The position numbers and the translations under genes are program-made. The notes beneath the pieces were generated by a model, which was given only the letters and a program-made list of their open reading frames with translations, did not search any database and was not told the origin of the DNA. This document shows, piece after piece, positions 16,396-24,387 of a stretch of DNA of 33,189 nucleotides (position 1 is its first letter; the number at the start of each line of letters is the position of its first letter). This DNA is from Methanomethylovorans sp. (GTDB lineage Archaea > Halobacteriota > Methanosarcinia > Methanosarcinales > Methanosarcinaceae): the NCBI GenBank assembly GCA_014361205.1, contig JACIVZ010000012.1, positions 1-33,189 of the forward strand, read 5' to 3'.

Positions 16396-17292
16396 TCATT
16401 CTTCATCATCCCCTCTGTAAACCATTGTACCTATGCCGGTATCAGTGAAGAGTTCCAGCAGAATTGAATGAGATACACTTCCATCTATTATGTGTACTCT
16501 TTGGACACCGCTTTCCACAGCAGTAACAGCACCCTTCAACTTTGGCACCATGCCGCCTGAGATTACTCCTTCTTTTACAAGTTTATCGACGTCTTCAAGT
16601 TTCACTCTGGATAAACGTGATGACTTATCTTCAATATTCCTCAGAATTCCAGGCACATCTGTCATAAGTATGAGTTTCTGTGCTTTTAAAGCTGCAGCAA
16701 TATCTCCAGCAACTGTGTCTGCATTTATATTAAGTCCTCTCCCGTTGGAATCAATGGCAATCGGAGATATCACAGGTATATAGCCATGTTTAGTGACGAT
16801 TTCCAAGATTTCAGTATTTATTATTTCTGTTTCTCCCACCCATCCCAAATCAACCTCTTGTTCTTTATTCTCTATTATTACCTTTTGTGCAGGCATCTTC
16901 TTTGCAACAATTAGTTTCCCATCCTTACCGGATAGTCCAATACCTTTTCCACCATGTTTGCCTATAAGAGAAACTATGCCAGTATTTATGTTTCCTACTA
17001 ATACCATGCGTGCAATTTCAAGTGTTTCATCGTCTGTAATGCGCAATCCACCCACAAATTCGGGCTTTTTTCCCATACGATTCATCTTTTCAGTGATTTC
17101 TGGGCCTCCACCATGAACTATTATGGGGTGTATGCCCACGAACTTGAGTAGCACTATATCTTCAATAATGTCACTCATTATCTGTTTATCAACCATGGCA
17201 TGGCCACCCACTTTGATGACCATTACTGCATTATGAAACTTCCTGATATAAGGAAGAGCTTCTATCAATATGTTTTCTCTTTTTAGTGTCAT
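16396..17292 (-). CDS. argB: Acetylglutamate kinase
   Basis: This enzyme phosphorylates N-acetyl-glutamate in the second step of arginine synthesis. The 298 residues belong to the amino acid kinase fold: IKVGGHAM near 27, IVHGGGPEI near 60, GLSGKDGK near 120, and VISPIAIDSNGRGLNINAD across about 175-195. An N-terminal helix (LKRENILIEALPYIRKF) precedes the core; in characterised enzymes such a helix goes with hexamers inhibited by arginine, so feedback inhibition is likely. It converges on RaSEA with only a few bases between the stops. A short acetyltransferase at 22103-22555 could supply its substrate. Confidence 0.95.
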   Translation of the reverse strand: MTLKRENILIEALPYIRKFHNAVMVIKVGGHAMVDKQIMSDIIEDIVLLKFVGIHPIIVHGGGPEITEKMNRMGKKPEFVGGLRITDDETLEIARMVLVGNINTGIVSLIGKHGGKGIGLSGKDGKLIVAKKMPAQKVIIENKEQEVDLGWVGETEIINTEILEIVTKHGYIPVISPIAIDSNGRGLNINADTVAGDIAAALKAQKLILMTDVPGILRNIEDKSSRLSRVKLEDVDKLVKEGVISGGMVPKLKGAVTAVESGVQRVHIIDGSVSHSILLELFTDTGIGTMVYRGDDEE

Positions 17293-17423
17293 AGCTCACG
17301 CTCATCAGATTAATTTTATTTGTTATAAAATTCATTGGCTTAATATATCACATTATGATGATACACTATATTACTGTATCTTAAAGGATATTAGAAAAAG
17401 AATATTAACTACACCCCGTAATC

Positions 17424-17434
17424 AAAAAAATAAA
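17424..17434 (-). terminator. T-run terminator downstream of MC1
   Basis: On the minus strand a run of TTATTTTTTTG lies 17 bases past the MC1 stop codon, typical for archaeal termination. Confidence 0.45.
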
Positions 17435-17450
17435 AGTGATTATCTTTACT

Positions 17451-17741
17451 TTACAGCTTTTCAAGTTTCTCGATACCCACTTTCTTCACGAAGGGCTTGC
17501 TGATTTTATCGGGCATCCAGGCTGGTTTATTCTTCGGAGCATCTACAATTTCTCTCCAACCCTTAAAGACATGGATCTTCTTGGTGCCTCTTTCCCGGAG
17601 CTTTATTATTTCTGGCTTTGCTTTTGTTCCTTTGCCGCGGTTAGCTACTTTCAATGCTGCCTGACGTGGCTGTTTTCCGGTGAATACACCGTGTTCATTT
17701 CCATTCTTATCTCTCAATACAAAGTTTCTTGTTTCAACCAT
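17451..17741 (-). CDS. Chromosomal protein MC1
   Basis: MC1 is a small DNA-bending chromatin protein that replaces or supplements histones in Methanosarcinales and haloarchaea. The product has 96 residues and keeps the family core: TRNFVLRDKNGNEHGVFTG, KQPRQAALKVANRG, LRERGTKKIHVFKGW and the PAWMPDKISKPFVKK tail. Two ATGs are adjacent. The one at 17741 lies 5 bases after GAGGTGA, while the one at 17744 is only 2 bases after it, so I chose 17741. A strong TATA sequence precedes the gene, as expected for an abundant protein. Confidence 0.95.
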   Translation of the reverse strand: MVETRNFVLRDKNGNEHGVFTGKQPRQAALKVANRGKGTKAKPEIIKLRERGTKKIHVFKGWREIVDAPKNKPAWMPDKISKPFVKKVGIEKLEKL

Positions 17742-17799
17742 CATGGTCACCTCTTAGCTTGCATGTGATTTTACTTGATAAACCTATTCTCCACATATA

Positions 17800-17818
17800 C
17801 TATATATATATTTTCCTT
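17800..17818 (-). promoter_or_regulatory. Strong promoter (BRE/TATA) of MC1
   Basis: Read on the minus strand, AAGGAAAA is followed by TATATATATAG. This is a BRE-like purine stretch joined to a near-ideal TATA box about 60-75 bases before the start codon. Confidence 0.6.
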
Positions 17819-17918
17819 TTAATGTAGTCTTTAGATTCTGATTTATGCAAGTTGGATTATCGGAAGTGCTCATAATCCTTGTCTAAAATTATTGCAGTTT
17901 GAATATTTTAATTTATCC

Positions 17919-17933
17919 CTTGTGTAACACAAG
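17919..17933 (+). promoter_or_regulatory. Palindromic operator candidate upstream of mptA
   Basis: CTTGTG and CACAAG form perfect 6-bp arms around TAA. The element is just downstream of an AT-rich TATA-like stretch (17902-17916) and about 97 bases before the mptA start. Confidence 0.4.
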
Positions 17934-18029
17934 ATTTACATGTAATGAATTCATTTCCTTCTAAAACTACACATAAAAACTGATTAATCTCACTTTTAAA
18001 TGAATGTGATCTGTCCTCGAGGTAATCTC

Positions 18030-18977
18030 ATGGAGCTTTCCACTGTCATGTTACCAGATATACAGGCTAATAAGCCCAAAATACCTATCAATTTGACTCG
18101 CGTAGGTGTAACGAACGTTAAAAAACTAGTTGCAGTCAAAAGAAAAGATAAACGTCCAGTCATGCTTATATCTACATTTGATATCTTTGTTGACTTGCCA
18201 TCTGACAGGAAAGGAGCAAATCTTTCTCGCAATTTTGAAGCAGTAGATGAAGTTCTGGAAAAAGCAGTAAACATGCCGGTTTACGAAATTGAGCAATTAT
18301 GTAGTGATGTAGCTCTTAATTTGCTTGCAAGGCATGAATACGCCACAAGGGCAGAAGTTCATCTTAAAAGTGAATACGTTATCAAAAGAGAATCCCCTGC
18401 CACTAAAATGGAATGTCAGGAAGTGGTTGAAATCTTTGCCGAAGCAAAGGCAAGCAGGGAATCTCTAGGTATAAGCGTTACCAAGCTTATAGGTGCTGAA
18501 GTTGTAGGTATGACTGCCTGTCCATGTGCTCAGGAGATAATGACAGACAATGCACGTAAACAGCTTGAAGAGATTGGTGTAGATAATAAAAAAATTGCAG
18601 AATTTTTACATCGTGTGCCTATGGCTACTCATAATCAGAGAGGAAGAGGCATCATTTCTATCGAAGTTGCAGGTGATGAGTTCATTTCTCTTGAAAAAGT
18701 AATTGCTATCATAGAGAAATCAATGAGTTCAAGTGTCTACGAATTGCTAAAACGTACTGATGAGGCAATGGTTGTGCAGAGAGCTCACAAAAATCCGAAG
18801 TTTGTGGAAGATTGTGTAAGAACCATGGCTAATAATATAGTTAAAGAGTTTAAGGATCTTCCTGATGATGCGATTGTAACAATAAAGCAGATTAATGAGG
18901 AAAGCATCCACCGTCACAATGCATTTGCTGAAAGAGTTGCAACCATGGGTGAACTTCGTAAAGAGATTATAAACTAA
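18030..18977 (+). CDS. mptA: GTP cyclohydrolase MptA (type IV)
   Basis: MptA opens GTP to 7,8-dihydroneopterin 2-prime,3-prime-cyclic phosphate, the first step to the one-carbon carrier tetrahydrosarcinapterin/methanopterin. The protein has 315 residues from the ATG at 18030. It carries the FolE2/MptA motifs [37 protein letters not shown] and [11 protein letters not shown], the last holding the metal-site cysteine. GAGGT lies 6 bases before this ATG. The upstream ATG at 18000 has no ribosome binding site and would add ten residues that are not family-like. A DUF2098 gene follows closely. Confidence 0.95.
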   Translation: MELSTVMLPDIQANKPKIPINLTRVGVTNVKKLVAVKRKDKRPVMLISTFDIFVDLPSDRKGANLSRNFEAVDEVLEKAVNMPVYEIEQLCSDVALNLLARHEYATRAEVHLKSEYVIKRESPATKMECQEVVEIFAEAKASRESLGISVTKLIGAEVVGMTACPCAQEIMTDNARKQLEEIGVDNKKIAEFLHRVPMATHNQRGRGIISIEVAGDEFISLEKVIAIIEKSMSSSVYELLKRTDEAMVVQRAHKNPKFVEDCVRTMANNIVKEFKDLPDDAIVTIKQINEESIHRHNAFAERVATMGELRKEIIN

Positions 18978-19021
18978 TCTCTGTTTTGAAGATGTTAATT
19001 AATATTATGTTTTCAGGAACT

Positions 19022-19342
19022 ATGAATATGGTTGAAGATAAAAATTCTATACGAGCCTATGATTTAAACGGAGCCCCTATTACTATTGGTTCATATGTAA
19101 AGTACCTCAATACAGGCACCACAGGGCAGGTTACAGAACTAAAGGAGGAAGAAGGAACAATATGGGCTCTATTGGATACCACAGGTCTCTATTACAATGT
19201 TCTGGCTCTTGTGGTCACAGATGCAAACGCCATAAAGATTAAAAAGGAACGCGAGGCTGGAAAAGTCAATAAAGAGGATCTTCTTAAGGAACAACCTCCG
19301 GAGAAGGTTGTTGATATCGGGCAGGTGACAGGGGGTGGATAA
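19022..19342 (+). CDS. DUF2098 protein
   Basis: A 106-residue methanogen protein of unknown function. Its core, PITIGSYVKYLNTGTTGQVTE followed closely by WALLDTTGLYYNV, is a small beta-rich domain of the DUF2098 type. The C-terminal tail is charged and ends in glycines. AGGAA precedes the ATG at 19022; the frame is open back to 18986 but those residues look non-coding. It follows mptA by 44 bases in the same direction. Confidence 0.75.
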   Translation: MNMVEDKNSIRAYDLNGAPITIGSYVKYLNTGTTGQVTELKEEEGTIWALLDTTGLYYNVLALVVTDANAIKIKKEREAGKVNKEDLLKEQPPEKVVDIGQVTGGG

Positions 19343-19374
19343 ATATCCCTTTATCGGATGTTGGGCATACTTTA

Positions 19375-20325
19375 TCAAAGCATATTTTCTTTTTCCAGTA
19401 ATGTAACTGACCGGATCCATTCTCCCTTTGGTTCACGTGAAGTACCGACTATAAGTCTTTTCATTTCGCCTATTTTTTCCACTACTCCCTGAGCTTCAAT
19501 GAGCTCTCCAGGTAAAGCCTGTCCCGCGTATGTGTGAGTGTAAGACAACACATAGTCGATTTCAGGATGTTGCACCTTGTATACAGCTGGACTATCAAAG
19601 GCAAAATCTGAATTGATAACAGTTGCTTTAATTTTCATAGTTCCAATGTCTTTTCCTCTTGCTGGTGGTTCTTTTATTTGTTCCCAATCTCTAACGAAAA
19701 GCAAGTCAAAATAAGTTCCTTTTACCATGCCCCTATTGCCTTTTCGTTTCTCATGGACTACAAATTCCTCAAAGGATATCTCTGGAACACGTTTTTTGTA
19801 TATCCTTTCCCACATATTCATATTTATATCCTCTATGAATCCGGCTTCTTTTTTCGCTTGATTTATTGCATCTCTGGCTATGAACCAGTATTTTCCATAT
19901 ACTATAAAATCCACGTCAGAAGTCTCGTTGTCTAACCCAGGTAATAAAGAACCCGTAACTCCCATATGAGTTCTTGGAACCCCTGCTTTTTCAAGAACAC
20001 TCACAATTGCGGCTATTCTACTGTCAGAAGCTTCAAGTCGTTTTATAGCTTCAGTAGGATACAGTATTCTTTTTACTTCATCTTCAGGCACTACATGAAC
20101 ATCTTTAACCCATTCAGGCCGGTGCTTTCTCATAAAATCGAAGGCATCATCAAAATCATATTTATGGTATCTTTTCCCTGCCATTTGGCGCTCTCCATTT
20201 TCATCGGGTACATATCTCAATGTGGAACGTATCCCATATTGATGGAAATAGTCAGATACTGCAAATATCCAATCATCATGTGTTATAAAAAAGTCTCTTA
20301 GCCGTGTTTTTAGCATTGTAATCAT
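19375..20325 (-). CDS. Nucleotidyltransferase of the polymerase beta superfamily (COG1665-like)
   Basis: A 316-residue protein with a central nucleotidyltransferase fold. The GVTGSLLPGL motif (about 140-150) and the metal-binding pair in SDVDFIVYG are clear, and YFDLLFVRDW may supply the third acidic residue. An N-terminal domain of about 130 residues and a beta-rich C-terminal domain (about 230-316, EAQGVVEKIGEMKRLIVG) flank it. The substrate is unknown. The reported start is ATG at 20325; a second in-frame ATG at 20316 is also possible. It is convergent with the DUF2098 gene and divergent from the M20 gene. Confidence 0.8.
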   Translation of the reverse strand: MITMLKTRLRDFFITHDDWIFAVSDYFHQYGIRSTLRYVPDENGERQMAGKRYHKYDFDDAFDFMRKHRPEWVKDVHVVPEDEVKRILYPTEAIKRLEASDSRIAAIVSVLEKAGVPRTHMGVTGSLLPGLDNETSDVDFIVYGKYWFIARDAINQAKKEAGFIEDINMNMWERIYKKRVPEISFEEFVVHEKRKGNRGMVKGTYFDLLFVRDWEQIKEPPARGKDIGTMKIKATVINSDFAFDSPAVYKVQHPEIDYVLSYTHTYAGQALPGELIEAQGVVEKIGEMKRLIVGTSREPKGEWIRSVTLLEKENML

Positions 20326-20431
20326 CTACTGTAGTGTTTGAAAGATAATAAACTTCTTTGGTAATAATTATATTGTAGACAGATAGCGTACAAAATGATT
20401 ATGAGCCAGTATGAAGTATTTCTTCTTATAG

Positions 20432-21655
20432 TTGTATTATTATTTACATTCCATAGGTGATGTTCTGTTTCCCCTTGAACAATGGATTATAGAAAAAAGA
20501 CGTGAGTTTCACCGGTATCCTGAACTTAGTTTCAATGAGTATATCACACAGAAGAAGATAATTGATTCTCTTAAAGAATTCGGAGTAGAAGGTAGTTCCA
20601 TTGCTGGTACCGGTGTAATTGCAGAAATTTTTGGTAACGGCCCGGGTCCTTGTATTGCAATTCGTGCTGATATAGATGCTTTGCCTATACAAGAGGAAGA
20701 AACAAATTATAATAGCAGCTACATTTCCTGCAATAAAGGAGTAATGCATGCATGTGGTCATGATGGGCACATGGCTATAGTATTGGGTGTAGCACGTTTT
20801 CTTTATGAAAAAAGACATGAGTTCCCAGGTAAAGTACGTTTTATATTCCAGCCAGCAGAGGAACAATATCCGGGAGGAGCTCAGATGGTTATTGAAAATG
20901 GTGGGCTTGAAGGTGTTGATGCTATCGTAGGTCTTCATATTTTTGGAGATATAGACATTGGAAAGATCCTTTTCTGTTCCGGACCTTTCATGGCAAGTTC
21001 AAATGATTTCAGAATCAAAATTAAAGGTAAAGGAGGTCATGTTTCTACACCTGATTATTGTATTAATCCTATCAGTATGGCTGCAGATTTAATATACAGA
21101 GCAGAAAAAGAGGTTCGACAACAGATAGATCCTTCAAAATATGTCTTTGGTTTTGGTATGATCAGTGGGGGCACACGTTTTAATATAATCCCTGATGAAG
21201 TAGAGGTCTGTGGAAGTTTCAGAACCTTCAACGAAAAAGATACGAAGACAATTGAGAAAATTCTGGATAAGCTGCTGACTTCAATTATTAAAGAATATTC
21301 TGTGGAAGGTTTGATTGTAGTGCCATCCTATGAGTTAAATGTACTACATGGTTATCCAGTGCTTGTGAACGATTCAAATTTTACAGCAGCTGCTTCCAGA
21401 TTGCTCCGCCAGAAATACGCCGACGTAGATGATACAGCTTCTCCTGTATTTGGTTCAGAGGATTTTGCTTACTATCTTAAATATGTTCCAGGTATGTTCT
21501 TTTTCATTGGAACAAGAAATTTGGATAAAGGTATAAAGGAAAATAATCACTCAAGTAGTTTTGATATCGATGAAACAGTTCTTATAAAAGGGGTGGAGAT
21601 TCTAAGCTATATTGCACTTGATTTTTTGAAAAAGCCAGAGGTATATGTACAGTGA
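20432..21655 (+). CDS. M20 family amidohydrolase/peptidase
   Basis: A metal-dependent amidohydrolase of the M20D type, related to hippurate and N-acyl-amino-acid hydrolases. The family motifs are present: HRYPELSFNE near 27, IRADIDALPI near 74, HACGHDGHMA near 107, PAEEQYPGGA near 140 and VGLHIFG near 167, with the late metal ligand in FGSEDFAYY. The true start is unclear. TTG at 20432 has no ribosome binding site, whereas AGGTGAT at 20455-20461 precedes an in-frame CTG at 20465. A GNAT gene overlaps its stop, so the pair is coupled. Confidence 0.88.
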   Translation: MYYYLHSIGDVLFPLEQWIIEKRREFHRYPELSFNEYITQKKIIDSLKEFGVEGSSIAGTGVIAEIFGNGPGPCIAIRADIDALPIQEEETNYNSSYISCNKGVMHACGHDGHMAIVLGVARFLYEKRHEFPGKVRFIFQPAEEQYPGGAQMVIENGGLEGVDAIVGLHIFGDIDIGKILFCSGPFMASSNDFRIKIKGKGGHVSTPDYCINPISMAADLIYRAEKEVRQQIDPSKYVFGFGMISGGTRFNIIPDEVEVCGSFRTFNEKDTKTIEKILDKLLTSIIKEYSVEGLIVVPSYELNVLHGYPVLVNDSNFTAAASRLLRQKYADVDDTASPVFGSEDFAYYLKYVPGMFFFIGTRNLDKGIKENNHSSSFDIDETVLIKGVEILSYIALDFLKKPEVYVQ

Positions 21656-22101
21656 CAATAAATGTTTTTTCTCTTTTAATGAATTCATCTGTAAAAGATT
21701 TTGTTATAAATGTTTTGGCATCGGAAGGTTTTGCATACGACTTAAAGAAAGATTTAGATCTCGATGATATTTCAGCAAATTACCTTCAGGAAGGAAGCAC
21801 ATTTTATGTAGCTTTCTCAGAAGGCAGAATTATCGGCACCTGTGCTGTGAAAAAAAGAAGCATTGAAAAATGTGAGATTAAAAGATTGTATGTGCATAAA
21901 GATTATAGAAGAAGGGGAATAGGTTATTTGTTATTGAAGAAAGCCTTGCAATTCTCAGAAAAACAATTTACTACAGTAATTTTGAAAACCGATGTTTCTT
22001 TAACACAAGCTATTGAATTATATCTAAGGGCTGGTTTCTGCATTGTAAAAGAAGAGGACAGAATATTATATCTTGAGAAAAACTTACATCAAGAAGATTA
22101 A
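21652..22101 (+). CDS. GNAT family N-acetyltransferase
   Basis: A 149-residue acetyl-CoA-dependent transferase. The acetyl-CoA loop is in RLYVHKDYRRRGIGYLLLKKAL, and the C-terminal half has IELYLRAGF, the usual end of the fold. It starts with GTG overlapping the TGA of the M20 amidohydrolase (GTGA), so expression is coupled. An acetylase next to a deacylase suggests opposite or consecutive action on an N-acyl amino compound, but the substrate cannot be read from the sequence. Confidence 0.85.
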   Translation: MTINVFSLLMNSSVKDFVINVLASEGFAYDLKKDLDLDDISANYLQEGSTFYVAFSEGRIIGTCAVKKRSIEKCEIKRLYVHKDYRRRGIGYLLLKKALQFSEKQFTTVILKTDVSLTQAIELYLRAGFCIVKEEDRILYLEKNLHQED

Positions 22102-22102
22102 T

Positions 22103-22555
22103 TCAGTCTATTGTCTTCATGAGTGCTACTTCATCGCAGTCAGGAAATTTAGGGCAGTTTATGCATCCGCTCCATACCTTATGAGGCAAAATTGATTTGT
22201 CCACTCTTACAAATCCATGTTTTTCAAAAAATGAAGGTACATACGTGAGGGTAAATATTTTTTTAATGTTGAGGTCATATGCATCACCAATGCAGGCTTT
22301 GAGTAATTGGGAACCTATGCCCTGTCTTGTATATTCAGGCTTGACAGCAAACGAAAGTATTTCTGCAAGATCTTCCCATACAACCTGTAAAGCGCAGCAT
22401 CCAATCACTTCTCCATCTATCTCGTATACATAGAAGCTACGGATATATTGATATAACTCATTATATGAGCGGGGAAGCATCTTCTCCTGTTTAGCATATG
22501 CATTAATAATATTCTTCATTGCCTCGACATCTTTGACAGTGGCTTTACGGATCAT
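22103..22555 (-). CDS. GNAT acetyltransferase, short ArgA-like (candidate N-acetylglutamate synthase)
   Basis: A 150-residue GNAT protein that starts MIRKATVKDVEAMKNIINAY. It has ALQVVWEDLAEILSFAVKPEY, TRQGIGSQLL and FFEKHGFVRVDKS. These features match the short acetylglutamate-synthase-like family (Rv2747 type) rather than general GNATs. The C-terminal cysteine set GCINCPKFPDC is characteristic of one branch of this family. With argB in the same region, a role in making N-acetylglutamate for arginine synthesis is plausible but unproven. It converges on the preceding GNAT gene with one base between stops. Confidence 0.75.
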   Translation of the reverse strand: MIRKATVKDVEAMKNIINAYAKQEKMLPRSYNELYQYIRSFYVYEIDGEVIGCCALQVVWEDLAEILSFAVKPEYTRQGIGSQLLKACIGDAYDLNIKKIFTLTYVPSFFEKHGFVRVDKSILPHKVWSGCINCPKFPDCDEVALMKTID

Positions 22556-22598
22556 TAGATGATTCTCCTAAGGTTTATTAATTTGGAAAAAAGTATAG

Positions 22599-22673
22599 CG
22601 AGCGTGAAGGGATTTGAACCCCTGGCTTGCAGCTTAGGAGGCTGCCGCCATATCCTGGCTAGGCCACACGCTC
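22599..22673 (-). tRNA. tRNA-Arg (CCT)
   Basis: The acceptor GAGCGTG pairs with CACGCTC. The anticodon stem GCAGC/GCTGC encloses loop CTCCTAA, giving anticodon CCT at 22636-22638, which reads AGG. The T-loop TTCAAAT is intact. The discriminator is G and no CCA is encoded, unlike the initiator tRNA in this window. Confidence 0.95.
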
Positions 22674-22842
22674 TCTTTGACTTTCACTCTCCTAATAACA
22701 TTAAATATCTTAAATCTATTGGTACTAATTAGTTTGCTTAATAGTTATCGTTTTTTCTATATTTCATTTCTCTATTTGTGGGAGAATTTATTCTTCTTAA
22801 TTTTACTTTAGTATTTCAAAAAGGTTTGTAGTTTCAGCAATT

Positions 22843-22852
22843 GCTATATAAG
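22843..22852 (+). promoter_or_regulatory. TATA box of the lipoprotein gene
   Basis: GCTATATAAG lies about 50 bases before the ATG at 22899, leaving a leader of roughly 25 bases that contains a TAGGAAATTAAG ribosome-binding region. Confidence 0.55.
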
Positions 22853-22898
22853 GGAAACTCTAATAGTTCAGTGTATTAAATTATAATAGGAAATTAAG

Positions 22899-23381
22899 AT
22901 GAAAACAACTTATTTACTAACATTTGTGTCAATCACATTGGCTATTGTGATATCTGGGTGTTTTTGTCAACCAAATGTTGTATCCAATTATTCTCAGAAC
23001 CTAACAGAGAATCAGACAGAAGGCATGGGAGAAACCAATCAAGACAAATTTATAACTGGTATGGCATCTGTTGATACTGTCCAGGTATTCATAATGGAGT
23101 CTTTTCCTGTACAAGTAAACGTCGAAGCTACGGGTTATTTTCCGGATGGTTGTACAAACATCAGTAATGTCACTACAAGAAAGGATGGTAATACATTCTA
23201 TGTGCAAATAAATACAATACGACCTAAAGATGCTTTATGCACACAGGCATTAGTTCCGTTCACAAAAGTTGTGCCTCTTGAGGTGTATGGTTTGGAAAAA
23301 GGTTTATACATTGTAGACGTGAATGGTAAGACTGCATCTTTTGAATTGTCTGTTGATAATATCTTTTTGAACAATACCTAA
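22899..23381 (+). CDS. Putative secreted lipoprotein of unknown function
   Basis: A 160-residue exported protein. A hydrophobic signal peptide ends in the lipobox ISGC with Cys21, so the protein is probably lipid-anchored to the outside of the cell membrane. After a polar, asparagine-rich linker, residues about 60-155 form a beta-rich domain with DGCTNISNV and DALCTQALVPF. These two cysteines may form a disulfide. The segment LEVYGLEKGLYIVDVNGK resembles domains found in other secreted proteins, but I cannot assign a function. Confidence 0.75.
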   Translation: MKTTYLLTFVSITLAIVISGCFCQPNVVSNYSQNLTENQTEGMGETNQDKFITGMASVDTVQVFIMESFPVQVNVEATGYFPDGCTNISNVTTRKDGNTFYVQINTIRPKDALCTQALVPFTKVVPLEVYGLEKGLYIVDVNGKTASFELSVDNIFLNNT

Positions 23382-23398
23382 GAATTTAATCTGGTAAT

Positions 23399-23418
23399 AT
23401 TTTTGTTTTTATTTATAT
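23399..23418 (+). terminator. T-rich terminator after the lipoprotein gene
   Basis: ATTTTTGTTTTTATTTAT follows the stop by about 20 bases. Confidence 0.4.
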
Positions 23419-23466
23419 TTCATACTTTTTATGTAGATCCACTAAACCTATATCAACAATATACTG

Positions 23467-24387
23467 CTAGACCTCTATTGAGGAGGCAAGCTTCTCTTCA
23501 AATTCCTGATTTTTTATAGCATTCAGGTGGATGCCTAGCTTTTCAGGTGTAAATCCCAGAGCAAGCCCAAGAAGCTGGGAATAATGGAGCACAGGTATGT
23601 TATAGGCTTTACCAAATGTTTTTTCTATCTCCTGTTGACCATGATCCATCTGCATATGGCAAAAAGGACAGGCATTTACTATGCAATCCACTCCAGCCTC
23701 TTTAATTTTTGATAATTTATGTTCGGCCATTGCAAGTGATCTCTCCTTAAATCCGGATCTCATTCCCCCTCCAGCTCCACAGCATTCCATTTTATCAGGA
23801 TATTCGATGCTCTTTGCTCCGGTAGCTTCTACAATTTCATCAAAGAAATGTGGTCTTTCAAAACTTCCAAGACCTCTTTCCATGGAAGGTTTTATGAGAT
23901 GACATCCATAGTGGACTGCCACTTTTAGTGCAAGAGTTTTCTCTATAGATTCTTTAATGGTTTTAGGTCCGATATCCGAATAGAGAAATTCGGCTATATG
24001 ACGTACATCTATCGTCCCTTTAAACTGATGATTTATCATTTGGAGGTGCACATTAGTCTTTTTTCTCAGATCTTCTCTTTCCTTTAATGTTCGGTTTGCA
24101 TCTGCGAGGGATCCGAAACAACCATTACAAATGGTGAGAAGATCACGTTGCATCTCTTCTCCAAGTGCAAGGTTACGCCCTGCCACTGTTAGCCAGGTCG
24201 GACTATCAAAAGAACGAAATACACCAGGTGCGGGGCAGCAGGAAGCACCACGTAAGTCGGTGACATCAATACCCAGTTTTGACAGACATAGTTTTGTTGC
24301 CATTTCTATACCTGGATATCTGTTAGGGATAAGACATCCCAGAAAAAGTGCTATTTGTACCATTTTTACCGTCCGTTTAACTGTCAT
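23467..24387 (-). CDS. hdrB: CoB-CoM heterodisulfide reductase subunit B
   Basis: HdrB carries the catalytic iron-sulfur site where the CoM-S-S-CoB heterodisulfide is reduced in the last step of methanogenesis. The 306 residues have the two cysteine-rich CCG domains: CCPAPGVF and CNGCFGSL in the first half, then HYGCHL, CCGAGGGMRSG and CPFCHMQMD in the second. The hdrC stop lies 8 bases inside this gene, so the two are coupled. No hdrA is adjacent. The exact start is uncertain (ATG at 24387 or at 24363). The stop is TAG. The frame then runs 17 more codons to TAA at 23413. Confidence 0.95.
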   Translation of the reverse strand: MTVKRTVKMVQIALFLGCLIPNRYPGIEMATKLCLSKLGIDVTDLRGASCCPAPGVFRSFDSPTWLTVAGRNLALGEEMQRDLLTICNGCFGSLADANRTLKEREDLRKKTNVHLQMINHQFKGTIDVRHIAEFLYSDIGPKTIKESIEKTLALKVAVHYGCHLIKPSMERGLGSFERPHFFDEIVEATGAKSIEYPDKMECCGAGGGMRSGFKERSLAMAEHKLSKIKEAGVDCIVNACPFCHMQMDHGQQEIEKTFGKAYNIPVLHYSQLLGLALGFTPEKLGIHLNAIKNQEFEEKLASSIEV

